NCBI RefSeq assembly: GCF_013522705.1
Contig: NZ_JAAMRE010000036.1
Location: 1-61,940, forward strand
DNA from: Pseudomonas lurida
GTDB taxonomy: Bacteria; Pseudomonadota; Gammaproteobacteria; Pseudomonadales; Pseudomonadaceae
Direction: 5' to 3'
Length of the DNA: 61,940 nt
Below, in pieces: positions 44,709 through 53,121 of this stretch (position 1 is the first letter of the stretch; each line of letters begins with the position of its first letter). The translations under genes and the position numbers were made by a program. Below the pieces are notes generated by a model, which was given only the letters and a program-made list of their open reading frames with translations, was not told the origin of the DNA and searched no databases.

Positions 44709-45917
44709 TCACGTTGGCCATGCGGGCGTTCGCGCACGCGCGGCCAGCGAGGCGCCGAAGAGGTATAACGCACCGCCGGCGATCACGAACAGCGCCAGCA
44801 TGTAGAACATAGAGTGGGCGGGCTGTGTGGCCAGCACGATCCCGCACAACACCGGCCCCAATGCCGCGCCGACATTGCTCAGGTTCTGCGCGCCGTAGTA
44901 CATGCCGCGCAGCGGCTCGGGCGCGATGTTGTCGATGAACATGTATTCGACCGGAAACACGACGATTTCACCCAGGGTGAAAATTGCCATCGCGGCCACC
45001 CACCCCACCAGGCTGGTGGACAGGCCAAACCCCGCCAGCCCTACCAGGAACAGGCCGAGCCCCGCCATGAGCCAGAGGTTCAGGTGCCGGTGGGAAATAC
45101 GCTTGCCGATCACATACTGCAGGCTGATCACCATCAACGCATTGGTAGCCACCACGCTACTGATAATCCGGTACGTTGCTTCGGCGGTGGTGGTGACCAC
45201 CAGGTATTGCGACAGATACGCGGTGAATTGCCCGAACACCACGGCGCTGAGCAGGCCGCCCAGGGTAAAGCACACCAGCCGGTAGTCACTCAACAGCAGC
45301 TTGCCCACTGCAAGGAACGGCGCGGTCGGCTGGCTGGCCGCAACCGGTGCCAGGGTTCGGTCGCCCGCTGCGTAGTACATCACCAGGAACCCCGCCCCCA
45401 GCCCGGCCGACGCAAGGAAGGGCAGGCTGATAGCCAGGGTTGCCAGGCCGGCACCTAGAAAAGGCCCGACGGCATAGCCGATATTGGTCAGGGTGTACTT
45501 GATCGAAAACGCTTCGCTGCGCTCGGCGACGGGCAGCAGCCTGCCGAATCCGGATTTCACCGCGATGTCGATGACGGCATACGCCAGGTTGATCGAGACC
45601 AGGCACAGGTAGAACACCCAAAGGTCGCGCGCCCCATATGCGCCCAGAAAACCTGCGGTAAACACTGCGCAACACCCCAGGATCAATCGGTAGCCGCGCG
45701 CTCTGTCCACCAGGAAACCGCCATAAAGGCTCAGCAGCGAGCCGACGATCAACGTACTGCCGATCACCAGGCCGATATGGGCGACGCTCAGCGCAAATTG
45801 GCGCGACAGATAGATAACCAGATAGGGCAGGGTAATCGCACGGGCCAATGTCAGCACCAGGGCGGCGCAGAGCAGCAGGTTAACGGTACGGGGGTAGTTT
45901 TTCAGTGTGGTCAGCAT
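44709..45917 (-). CDS. MFS drug-efflux-type transporter
   Basis: 402 residues, 12 membrane segments. LARAITLPYLVIYLSRQFAL and GGFLVDRARGYRLILGCCAV (motif A variant GGFLVDRARG) near the N-terminus; IKYTLTNIGYAVGPFLGAGL; GEIVVFPVEYMFIDNIAPEP. Resembles the MdtH/YfcJ-type multidrug efflux group. It diverges from a LysR regulator 111 bases away, which may control it. Confidence 0.85.
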   Translation of the reverse strand: MLTTLKNYPRTVNLLLCAALVLTLARAITLPYLVIYLSRQFALSVAHIGLVIGSTLIVGSLLSLYGGFLVDRARGYRLILGCCAVFTAGFLGAYGARDLWVFYLCLVSINLAYAVIDIAVKSGFGRLLPVAERSEAFSIKYTLTNIGYAVGPFLGAGLATLAISLPFLASAGLGAGFLVMYYAAGDRTLAPVAASQPTAPFLAVGKLLLSDYRLVCFTLGGLLSAVVFGQFTAYLSQYLVVTTTAEATYRIISSVVATNALMVISLQYVIGKRISHRHLNLWLMAGLGLFLVGLAGFGLSTSLVGWVAAMAIFTLGEIVVFPVEYMFIDNIAPEPLRGMYYGAQNLSNVGAALGPVLCGIVLATQPAHSMFYMLALFVIAGGALYLFGASLAARARTPAWPT

Positions 45918-46028
45918 CCTGGCCTCAAGCGTTGGGTTAACCCACCAGAGATTACTGTGGAGCGTGGTTCTGATTTAGGATGGTTTTTATCAAGTGCTGT
46001 GAACTCAATTCATGAATACGGAACGTGC

Positions 46029-46931
46029 ATGTTCTCCTCCGAACGTTTGAAAGGTATCGATGTGTTTGTGTGCGTGGCGGATTTCGGCAGCTTCACCGCC
46101 GCCGCCGAAAAGATGAACCTGACTGCGTCCGCCGTCAGTAAAAGCATCGCGCGCCTGGAAAAGCGCCTGGGCGCACGACTGTTCCAGCGCACCACGCGGC
46201 GCCTGTCGTTGACCGAGGCTGGGGGCTCGTTCTATCGCACGTGCACGGGCGTGCTCGCCGACCTCGAAGAGGCCGAGCGTTGCCTGCAGGCCGAGCATAT
46301 CGAGCCACGTGGGCGGGTACGCATCGACCTGCCCGGCGCGTTCGGACGTTCACAGGTGCTGCCGGTCCTGCTGCCGGTCTTGCAGGCTCATCCCTTGTTG
46401 ATCCCGCATATTTCGTTCAGCGAGGGGCTGGTGGACCCGATCAAGGAAGGTGCTGACATTGTTGTGCGTATCGGTGGCGCCGAGGCCTGGCCGCCGTCGA
46501 TGGGGCACCGTGTGCTCGCCCGTGAATGGCACACCCTGTGTGCTTCACCGGCCTACCTGGCGAACCATGGCACCCCGTTGCTGGAAGCGGACCTCGACCA
46601 GCATCGCTGCATCGCCTATGGCTGGGTGGATGGGCGCATCAGCCCATGGAACGTGGCGGATGAACGGGGGGCGGTCCGGCACAGGCAGGTTATGCCGCAG
46701 TTGGTGGTCGGTAATGGGGAGGGGTTGATGATGGCTGCGCTGGCAGGTTGCGGTATTGCGCAATTCCCATCGTGGTTGATTCAGCAACCGTTGCAGCAAG
46801 GGGCATTGGTCGAGGTGCTGCCGCAGTTGGCCACCGAAGGCGCAGCCATCAGCGTGGCCTGGGTCAAGCGCCGCGAGGCACTGCCCAAGGTGCGCGTGGT
46901 GTTGGACGCCTTGATGGCGGGGCTGAGTTAA
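46029..46931 (+). CDS. LysR-family transcriptional regulator
   Basis: 300 residues from ATG 46029; the long upstream frame is opposite the MFS gene and non-coding. N-terminal winged HTH: FGSFTAAAEKMNLTASAVSK then SIARLEKRLGARLFQRTTRR. C-terminal substrate-binding domain with VRIDLPGAFGRSQVLPVLLP and GEGLMMAALAGCGIAQFPSW. Divergent from the MFS transporter, so probably its regulator. The coinducer is unknown. It ends 28 bases from a convergent receiver gene. Confidence 0.9.
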   Translation: MFSSERLKGIDVFVCVADFGSFTAAAEKMNLTASAVSKSIARLEKRLGARLFQRTTRRLSLTEAGGSFYRTCTGVLADLEEAERCLQAEHIEPRGRVRIDLPGAFGRSQVLPVLLPVLQAHPLLIPHISFSEGLVDPIKEGADIVVRIGGAEAWPPSMGHRVLAREWHTLCASPAYLANHGTPLLEADLDQHRCIAYGWVDGRISPWNVADERGAVRHRQVMPQLVVGNGEGLMMAALAGCGIAQFPSWLIQQPLQQGALVEVLPQLATEGAAISVAWVKRREALPKVRVVLDALMAGLS

Positions 46932-46959
46932 GGCCCTCTGTATCCGGCTGCGGGAGGCA

Positions 46960-47322
46960 TCAAGTCGAGGCCAGCAGCCTTTTCACTTCGGCGACAATCA
47001 GGTCGATATTGAAGGGCTTGGCCAGTACCGCGTCGAACAGGTCCGAGCGCTGCATGCCGATGTGCGCCTGCGCGCCGCTCATCAAAATGATCGGCAGATG
47101 ATTGACGTTCGGCAGGGCGCGCACCGCTTCGGCGAGCTGTTGGCCGTCCATCACCGGCATCATGAAGTCGGTGATGATCAACGACGGGCGTTCGCGCTCG
47201 AGCACGTCCAGTGCCTTGCGTCCGTTGCTCGCTGTAACGACCATGAACCCCTCATCCTCCAGCGCAAAGCCAAGGATGTCGGCGATCAGATATTCGTCAT
47301 CGACGACCAGGATGGTGGTCAT
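46960..47322 (-). CDS. Single-domain response regulator (CheY-like)
   Basis: 120 residues from ATG 47322; a GTG five codons upstream is possible. Pure receiver domain with acidic pocket DDE at 8-10, phospho-acceptor Asp52 in IITDFMMPVMDG and Lys102 in VLAKPFN. No output domain. It follows the KaiC-like gene by 23 bases on the same strand, so the two are co-transcribed and probably form one signalling module. Confidence 0.92.
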   Translation of the reverse strand: MTTILVVDDEYLIADILGFALEDEGFMVVTASNGRKALDVLERERPSLIITDFMMPVMDGQQLAEAVRALPNVNHLPIILMSGAQAHIGMQRSDLFDAVLAKPFNIDLIVAEVKRLLAST

Positions 47323-47345
47323 GTCAGTCCAACCCACACAAAGAC

Positions 47346-48788
47346 TTAAAAAGCTGAACCAGGCAGCGCTGAATTGGACACCACTGAGGGGGCATTTCTT
47401 GAAACCTTTCTTAGATCAACGGCTTGGTCGCGGATGACCACCTCCAGCAGCGAGGGGTCATAGAAGCTGTCTCTGACCTTAAGAATGGAAAGCGTCCTTC
47501 TAAGTTCAGACTGAATCTCGAAGAAACGCATCAGCATCAGATTGTCGGCAATGCTCGACAGCTCGGATGCCGGTGAGCTGACCTCGGAACCGAACAGGTC
47601 ATGCATTTCCCAGGTCGCGAATACCGTGACACCACGGGCGCGCAGTTCGTTCATCAATGCGCTGTAGAAATCGGTGATGCGCGCCGGGTTGGTGGACACC
47701 CGGGTCATGCCGCTGAGGCTGTCGATAAACAGCCGCTTGATGCCTTTTTCTTCCACCAGTCGCAGCAGGCGTGCGCCCAGGCCGTCGAGCAAGCCTTCGG
47801 TGGTGGGCTGCCAGGCCACGCTCAGGGCGCCGCTGTCCTGCATCTGCTGCAGGTCGATGCCCAGGGACAGGCCCTTGAGCTGCAGACGTTGCGGGCTTTC
47901 GTAAAAACCGAAGTGCAGGCCCGGCGCTTCAACCGTCGATTCGGACAGGAACTTGAGGCCCAGGGTGGTCTTGCCGATGCCCGACGGGCCCATTACCAGG
48001 GTCACGCTGGAGCTGTGCAGGCCGCCACCAAGGATCGCGTCCAGTGAAGTGATGCCGCTGGGGATGCGCGTCAGGTCGGCGCTGTCCGGTGCGGAAGGGC
48101 GGCCATAGAGGCTTTCCAGGCGCGGGTACACCACCAGGCCGTCGTTGGTGATTTCGCATTCGTGCAGACCGGTGAGCGCGCCGCTGCCGCGGGTCTTGCG
48201 CAGCTGGATACGGCGCACCGAACGGGTACCGAACAGCTCCTCGCCCATTTCGATCACGCCGTCGACCATGGTGTGTTCGGGGCTGCCGTCGTCCAGGCGC
48301 GAGCTGGTCAGGAACAGCACCGTGCAACCGGCGAAGGCGGCGTGCCCTTGCAGTTCGGAAATGAATTTCTTCGTGTCGATCGGCGAGTCGGCCTTGGAGC
48401 GTGCATTCAACAAGCCGTCTACGACCATAACGGTAGCCTTCTGCCTGCTGATCTCACGCCGGAGCAACTTCACCACCTCGTCGAGGCCTTCGTTTTCCAG
48501 GGTGTCGAAGGCGCTGACGAATTGGATTTCGGCGCCGACGCGGGCGGCGTCGAAAAAGCTCAGGGTGGAGAGGAACTGGAAAAGGCGGTCGTGGGATTCC
48601 GCCAACAGCGTGGCGACCAGGACTCGGCCGCCGTTGCGCGCATGATGAAACCCCAGCTGGTTGGCGAGGATGGTTTTACCGGAGCCGGGGCGCCCCTGAA
48701 TGATATAGGACGCCCCAGACACCAGCCCTCCCTTGAGCAGAGCATCCAGCCCTTCGATTCCGCTTTGAAGGCGATTTAGCTTTTCCAC
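47346..48788 (-). CDS. KaiC-like two-domain RecA-fold ATPase
   Basis: 480 residues. Two tandem KaiC/RadA-type domains. The first has Walker A GRPGSGKT (32-39), ATLLAESHD with the catalytic Glu64, and VMVVDG (Walker B). The second has GPSGIGKT (267-274), GFYESPQRL and RLFIDSLSGM. Length is about 40 residues short of cyanobacterial KaiC, with no KaiA/KaiB gene nearby. Non-cyanobacterial KaiC homologues couple to signalling proteins; the adjacent receiver gene fits this. C-terminal autophosphorylation sites are not obvious. Confidence 0.9.
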   Translation of the reverse strand: MEKLNRLQSGIEGLDALLKGGLVSGASYIIQGRPGSGKTILANQLGFHHARNGGRVLVATLLAESHDRLFQFLSTLSFFDAARVGAEIQFVSAFDTLENEGLDEVVKLLRREISRQKATVMVVDGLLNARSKADSPIDTKKFISELQGHAAFAGCTVLFLTSSRLDDGSPEHTMVDGVIEMGEELFGTRSVRRIQLRKTRGSGALTGLHECEITNDGLVVYPRLESLYGRPSAPDSADLTRIPSGITSLDAILGGGLHSSSVTLVMGPSGIGKTTLGLKFLSESTVEAPGLHFGFYESPQRLQLKGLSLGIDLQQMQDSGALSVAWQPTTEGLLDGLGARLLRLVEEKGIKRLFIDSLSGMTRVSTNPARITDFYSALMNELRARGVTVFATWEMHDLFGSEVSSPASELSSIADNLMLMRFFEIQSELRRTLSILKVRDSFYDPSLLEVVIRDQAVDLRKVSRNAPSVVSNSALPGSAF

Positions 48789-48861
48789 AGTGCGATCCTG
48801 ACCCTAAAAACATGCTGTTAAGCCGAGTGGACAGGATGCTAACGCCATTTGTTCAATGGGG

Positions 48862-50253
48862 CTACTTGCGATCCAGCCACACCGTCTGTGCATTGCAGAA
48901 TTCCCGCACGCCAAAGTGCGACAACTCACGGCCGAACCCGCTCTTTTTCACACCGCCAAAAGCGACGCGCGGATCGGAAACGCTGAACGCATTGACGAAG
49001 ATACCGCCAGTCTCCAGTTGGTCGGCGATCTGGCGTGCCTTGGCCGGATCCTCGGTGAAAATGCTGGCGGTGAGGCCGAACTCGCTGTCATTGGCCAGGG
49101 CCACGGCGTGGTTGGCATCGCGGGCAGTGATGATCGAGGCTACCGGGCCGAACAGTTCTTGTTTGAAAGAGGTCATCTGATCGGTGACGTCCGCCAGGAC
49201 CGTCGGCTGATAATAGTTGCCGGTTCCCTCAACTTTGTCGCCGCCCAGCAGCAGGGTAGCGCCCTCGTTCAAGGTCGCCTGGACTTGCCCATGCAGTTCG
49301 TCGCGCAGGTCGAAGCGCGCCATCGGGCCGATGTAAGTGCTGGTGGCGGTCGGGTCGCCCATGGCCAGGGCACGACTGGCTTCGACGAACTTGGCGGTAA
49401 ATGCCTGCGCCACGCCTTCTTCTATGATCAGGCGCTTGGCGGCGGCGCAAACCTGGCCGCTGTTCTGGAAGCGGCCGATGACGGCGGCCTGCACGGCGGC
49501 GTCGAGGTCGGCGTCGTTGAGCACGATAAACGGGTCGGAACCGCCCAGTTCCAGCACACATTTTTTCAGCGCGGCGCCGGCCTGCGAGCCAATGGCCATG
49601 CCGGCCCGCACGCTGCCGGTGAGGGTAACGGCGGCGACACGGGGATCGGCAATCGCGGTGGACACACCGTCCTGGGTCACGTTGATCACTTCGAACGCGC
49701 CATCAAGGAAACCAGCTTGTTGGAACGCGGCTTTGATCAGGTAGGCGCTGCCCATCACATTCGGTGCGTGCTTGAGCACGTAGGTGTTGCCGGCGAGCAG
49801 GGTCGGCACGGCGCCGCGCAGCACCTGCCAGACTGGGAAGTTCCAGGGCATCACGGCAAGGATCGGGCCCAGCGGGCGGTACTCGATGTGGGCCGTGCCG
49901 TTGTCCACCAGGGTCGGTTCCGGGGCGAGCATGGCCGGGCCGTGGGCGGCGTACCACTCGCTGAGCTGGGCGCATTTTTCGATTTCGGCACGGGCCTGTG
50001 CAATGGGTTTGCCCATTTCGAGGGTGATCATCTGCGCCATGGCTTCGGCCTGATCGCGCAGAGCGGTGGCCAGGGCCAGCAGCAGCTCGGCACGCTGGCC
50101 GACCGGCTGGCGGCGCCAAGTGCGGAACGCGGCGGTGGCGCGGTCCAGAGCGGCGTCCAACTGCGCCGCCGTTTCATAGGGGTAGCTGCCGACGGTTTCG
50201 CCGGTGGCCGGGTTAATCGAGAGGGCGTGGGTCTGAGAGGTAACTGCGTGCAT
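48862..50253 (-). CDS. sad: Succinate semialdehyde dehydrogenase (YneI/Sad type)
   Basis: 463 residues from ATG 50253 (AGGACGG upstream), the length of E. coli YneI. Aldehyde dehydrogenase motifs: PWNFPVWQVLRGAVPTLLAG, catalytic Glu235 (LELGGSDP), Cys269 (GQVCAAAKR) and GGVKKSGFGRE. Oxidises succinate semialdehyde with NAD(P)+ in putrescine/GABA breakdown. Divergent from a PtrR-type LysR regulator 101 bases away, exactly the yneI-yneJ arrangement. Confidence 0.88.
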   Translation of the reverse strand: MHAVTSQTHALSINPATGETVGSYPYETAAQLDAALDRATAAFRTWRRQPVGQRAELLLALATALRDQAEAMAQMITLEMGKPIAQARAEIEKCAQLSEWYAAHGPAMLAPEPTLVDNGTAHIEYRPLGPILAVMPWNFPVWQVLRGAVPTLLAGNTYVLKHAPNVMGSAYLIKAAFQQAGFLDGAFEVINVTQDGVSTAIADPRVAAVTLTGSVRAGMAIGSQAGAALKKCVLELGGSDPFIVLNDADLDAAVQAAVIGRFQNSGQVCAAAKRLIIEEGVAQAFTAKFVEASRALAMGDPTATSTYIGPMARFDLRDELHGQVQATLNEGATLLLGGDKVEGTGNYYQPTVLADVTDQMTSFKQELFGPVASIITARDANHAVALANDSEFGLTASIFTEDPAKARQIADQLETGGIFVNAFSVSDPRVAFGGVKKSGFGRELSHFGVREFCNAQTVWLDRK

Positions 50254-50354
50254 GGTGCCGTCCTGCTGAAGGGGGAATGGGTTCAGCGTACGGGCCTGGA
50301 TCTTTTCTGAGAACTGAATAATAGTGAGCAATACGTTCACGATCGGAGAATGAC

Positions 50355-51227
50355 TTGGATCTGGTGCAGTTGGAAATTTTCAAGGCCGTTGCCGAGCAGG
50401 GCAGTATCAGCGCTGCCGCGCAGTTGATCCATCGGGTGCCGTCGAACCTGACCACGCGCATCAAGCAGTTGGAGCAGGACCTGGGCGTCGAGTTGTTTAT
50501 CCGCGAGAAGAGCCGTTTGCGCCTGTCGCCGGCCGGGTGGAATTTCCTCGGTTATGCGCGGCGCATCCTCGATCTGGTGCAGGAAGCCCGTGCCACGGTG
50601 GCGGGCGAGGAGCCCCAGGGCGCGTTTGCCCTGGGCGCGCTGGAAAGCACGGCGGCGGTGCGCATCCCGGCGTTGTTGGCGGCCTATAACCAGAAGCACA
50701 CCAAGGTTGAGTTGGACTTGAGCACCGGGCCTTCGGGCACCATGATCGAAGGCGTGCTGTCGGGGCGCCTGACGGCCGCGTTTGTCGACGGGCCGGTGCT
50801 GCACTCGACCCTGGAAGGCGTAGCGGTGTTCGAGGAAGAGATGGTGGTGATCGCGCCGTTGCACCATGCGCCGATCAGGCGAGGGCAGGATGTGAATGGC
50901 GAGAACATTTACACGTTTCGCTCCAATTGCTCTTACCGGCATCACTTTGAGCGCTGGTTTTCCCAGGATGGCGCGGTGCCGGGCAAAATCTTCGAAATCG
51001 AGTCGTACCACGGCATGTTGGCGTGCGTCAGTGCGGGCGCCGGGCTGGCACTGATGCCGCGCAGCATGCTGGAAAGCATGCCGGGGTCGGCGGCGGTGAG
51101 TGTGTGGCCGCTGGCTGATACCTTTCGCGTATTGAATACCTGGTTGATCTGGCGGCGCGGCACGGTGTCGCAGAGTTTGAACAGTTTTGTGAAGCTGCTG
51201 GAGGAGCGCAGCCTGGCTGTCGCCTGA
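50355..51227 (+). CDS. ptrR: LysR-family putrescine utilisation regulator PtrR
   Basis: 290 residues from TTG 50355 with GGAGA six bases upstream. HTH at 1-60 (SISAAAQLIHRVPSNLTTRI then KQLEQDLGVELFIREKSRLR). Effector domain with LSTGPSGTMIEGVLSGRLTA, FRSNCSYRHHFERWF and SAGAGLALMPRSMLE. Sequence and divergent position beside sad match E. coli PtrR (YneJ), a putrescine-responsive regulator of sad. The ~100-base gap should hold its operator. Confidence 0.85.
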   Translation: MDLVQLEIFKAVAEQGSISAAAQLIHRVPSNLTTRIKQLEQDLGVELFIREKSRLRLSPAGWNFLGYARRILDLVQEARATVAGEEPQGAFALGALESTAAVRIPALLAAYNQKHTKVELDLSTGPSGTMIEGVLSGRLTAAFVDGPVLHSTLEGVAVFEEEMVVIAPLHHAPIRRGQDVNGENIYTFRSNCSYRHHFERWFSQDGAVPGKIFEIESYHGMLACVSAGAGLALMPRSMLESMPGSAAVSVWPLADTFRVLNTWLIWRRGTVSQSLNSFVKLLEERSLAVA

Positions 51228-51237
51228 GTGATCAAGA

Positions 51238-51261
51238 TGGGAGTGGGTGTGTCCCCTCCCA
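51238..51261 (+). terminator. Hairpin downstream of ptrR
   Basis: TGGGAG and CTCCCA pair around a GTGGGTGTGTCC loop ten bases after the stop codon; there is no strong T-run. Confidence 0.4.
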
Positions 51262-51272
51262 CCTGATGGTCA

Positions 51273-51485
51273 TCAGCCGCCGAACTGGAAGGTGCCCACG
51301 GCCAGTTTCGCCATGATTGCCGTTGCACCCAGTTGCACCAGCCACAACGCCAGACCACCGAGGAAGACGCCGAGCGCCACCTGCAGCACCAGGCTTTTTT
51401 CACGCTTGGGGTGGTGGGTGGCGCGCGGGGGGAAGGGGTCCATATCGTCGGGGTCGGCGCGCAGATCCAGGTCATCGTTTCGCAT
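51273..51485 (-). CDS. Small membrane protein, 70 residues
   Basis: From ATG 51485 (GAGAG upstream). An acidic N-terminus (MRNDDLDLRADPDDMDPFPP) then one hydrophobic segment (LVLQVALGVFLGGLALWLVQ) and a short tail. Family not recognised; similar small proteins flank tyrB-type genes in other fluorescent pseudomonads. Lies 96 bases beyond the aminotransferase terminator. Confidence 0.6.
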   Translation of the reverse strand: MRNDDLDLRADPDDMDPFPPRATHHPKREKSLVLQVALGVFLGGLALWLVQLGATAIMAKLAVGTFQFGG

Positions 51486-51535
51486 AGGGCTCTCACAGAA
51501 GGGGGCGGTCGGGTTCAGTCTAGGGGCTGGATACG

Positions 51536-51563
51536 AAAAAGGGGAAACCATCGGCTTCCCCTC
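51536..51563 (-). terminator. Terminator of the aminotransferase gene
   Basis: On the minus strand GGGGAA-GCCGATGG-TTTCCCC is followed by TTTTTCG, a classical rho-independent signal 19 bases after the stop. Confidence 0.75.
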
Positions 51564-51581
51564 CTTGTGCAACCAGCAGGT

Positions 51582-52778
51582 TTACAGGACCTGAACGATT
51601 GCCTTTGTGACCGCATCGATGTTGGCCTGGTTCAACGCTGCCACGCAGATCCGCCCGGTATCCAACGCATAAATACCGAACTCGGTGCGCAGGCGGGTGA
51701 CTTGCTCGACGGTCAGGCCGGAGTAGGAGAACATCCCGCGCTGGCGGCCGACGAAGCTGAAGTCGTGGCCCGGTGCAGCCTTGGCCAGTTCGGCGACCAT
51801 CTGCTCACGCATGCCACGGATGCGCAGGCGCATCTGGGCCAGTTCGGCTTCCCACTGGGCGCGCAGCTCGGGGTTGTTGAGCACCGCCGCGACGATGGCC
51901 GCGCCGTGGGTCGGTGGGTTGGAATAGTTGGTGCGGATCACGCGCTTGACCTGGGACAGGATGCGCGCGCTTTCTTCCTTGGATTCGCTGACGATCGACA
52001 GCGCGCCCACGCGTTCGCCATACAGCGAGAACGATTTGGAGAACGAGCTGGACACGAAGAAGGTCAGGCCCGACTCGGCGAACAGGCGTACGGCTGCGGC
52101 GTCCTCGTCGATGCCGTCGCCAAAGCCTTGATAGGCCATGTCGAGGAACGGCACCAGGTTTTTGGCCTTGACCACGTCCAGGACTTTTTGCCAGTCGGTC
52201 GGGCTCAGGTCGACGCCGGTCGGGTTGTGGCAGCAGGCGTGCAGCACCACGATGGACTGCGGCGGCAGGGCGTTGAGGTCTTCGAACAGGCCGGCACGGT
52301 TTACGTCGTGGGTGGCGGCATCGTAGTAGCGATAGTTCTGCACCGGGAAACCGGCGGTTTCGAACAGCGCGCGGTGGTTTTCCCAGCTCGGGTCGCTGAT
52401 GGCCACCACGGCGCCCGGCAACAGTTGCTTGAGGAAGTCCGCGCCGATCTTCAGCGCGCCGGTGCCGCCAACGGCTTGCACGGTGACTACCCGCTCAGCG
52501 CTGAGCAGTGGCGACGCTTGACCGAACAGCAGGGTTTGCACGGCCTTGTCGTAGGCGGCGATGCCATCGATCGGCAGGTAACCACGAGCGGCATGCTGCG
52601 CCACACGAATGGCTTCCGCTTCGGCAACGGCACGCAAGAGTGGAATCTTCCCCTCCTCGTTGCAGTAAACGCCCACGCCAAGGTTGACCTTGGTGGTTCG
52701 GGTGTCGGCGTTGAATGCTTCGTTGAGGCCCAGGATAGGATCGCGTGGTGCCATTTCGACAGCGGAGAACAGGCTCAT
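51582..52778 (-). CDS. Amino acid (aromatic/aspartate) aminotransferase
   Basis: 398 residues from ATG 52778. Class I fold-type I aminotransferase of the AspC/TyrB subgroup: MSLFSAVEMAPRDPILGLNE, TGALKIGADFLKQLLPGAVV, CHNPTGVDLSPTDWQ, and the PLP lysine Lys248 in SSSFSKSFSLYGERVG. The AspC and TyrB forms cannot be told apart by eye; fluorescent-pseudomonad genomes usually call this an aromatic amino acid aminotransferase. Upstream of uvrB with a 343-base divergent gap. Confidence 0.92.
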   Translation of the reverse strand: MSLFSAVEMAPRDPILGLNEAFNADTRTTKVNLGVGVYCNEEGKIPLLRAVAEAEAIRVAQHAARGYLPIDGIAAYDKAVQTLLFGQASPLLSAERVVTVQAVGGTGALKIGADFLKQLLPGAVVAISDPSWENHRALFETAGFPVQNYRYYDAATHDVNRAGLFEDLNALPPQSIVVLHACCHNPTGVDLSPTDWQKVLDVVKAKNLVPFLDMAYQGFGDGIDEDAAAVRLFAESGLTFFVSSSFSKSFSLYGERVGALSIVSESKEESARILSQVKRVIRTNYSNPPTHGAAIVAAVLNNPELRAQWEAELAQMRLRIRGMREQMVAELAKAAPGHDFSFVGRQRGMFSYSGLTVEQVTRLRTEFGIYALDTGRICVAALNQANIDAVTKAIVQVL

Positions 52779-53121
52779 TTTTGCGGCAGCTCTATGGGGG
52801 GTAGGAGGGACGTGTCGCGCTCCAGCCGAATGCACTAGAGCGGTGCACAAACGGGGAGCTAGTATAGAGGCCATCAGTGCCGAGGGCGACCACCGAAACG
52901 GCTTTTCGGCCAAGTTTTTCGGTTTATTTGCCGACCGTTAGTCATATTGCAACCTTGATCGAAAACCTAGGGTCAGACGTTTGCCTTGAAAGCCATCACA
53001 TTCGCCTCCACTTGTATGGCTATCATGGTTATTTCCTACGGCCCGCTCTGAATCTTCGCGGGTGGTGGTCTATTTCGTCCCCGACCGCTTTACAGTCTGG
53101 GGTGACTTCAAGAGGTACGTT
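52779..53121. other. 343-base divergent region between aminotransferase and uvrB
   Basis: No gene. Should hold promoters for both neighbours. I searched by eye for a LexA box (CTGT-N8-ACAG) before uvrB and saw none. Contains AT-richer stretches at 52925-52960. Confidence 0.5.

Noticed and set aside
48856..50310. 484-codon frame opposite sad
   Set aside because: Gly/His-rich antisense; aldehyde dehydrogenase motifs are on the other strand.
51333..52838. 501-codon frame opposite the aminotransferase
   Set aside because: Antisense shadow of a conserved enzyme gene.
52925..53121. LexA box before uvrB
   Set aside because: No CTGT-N8-ACAG palindrome could be found by eye.
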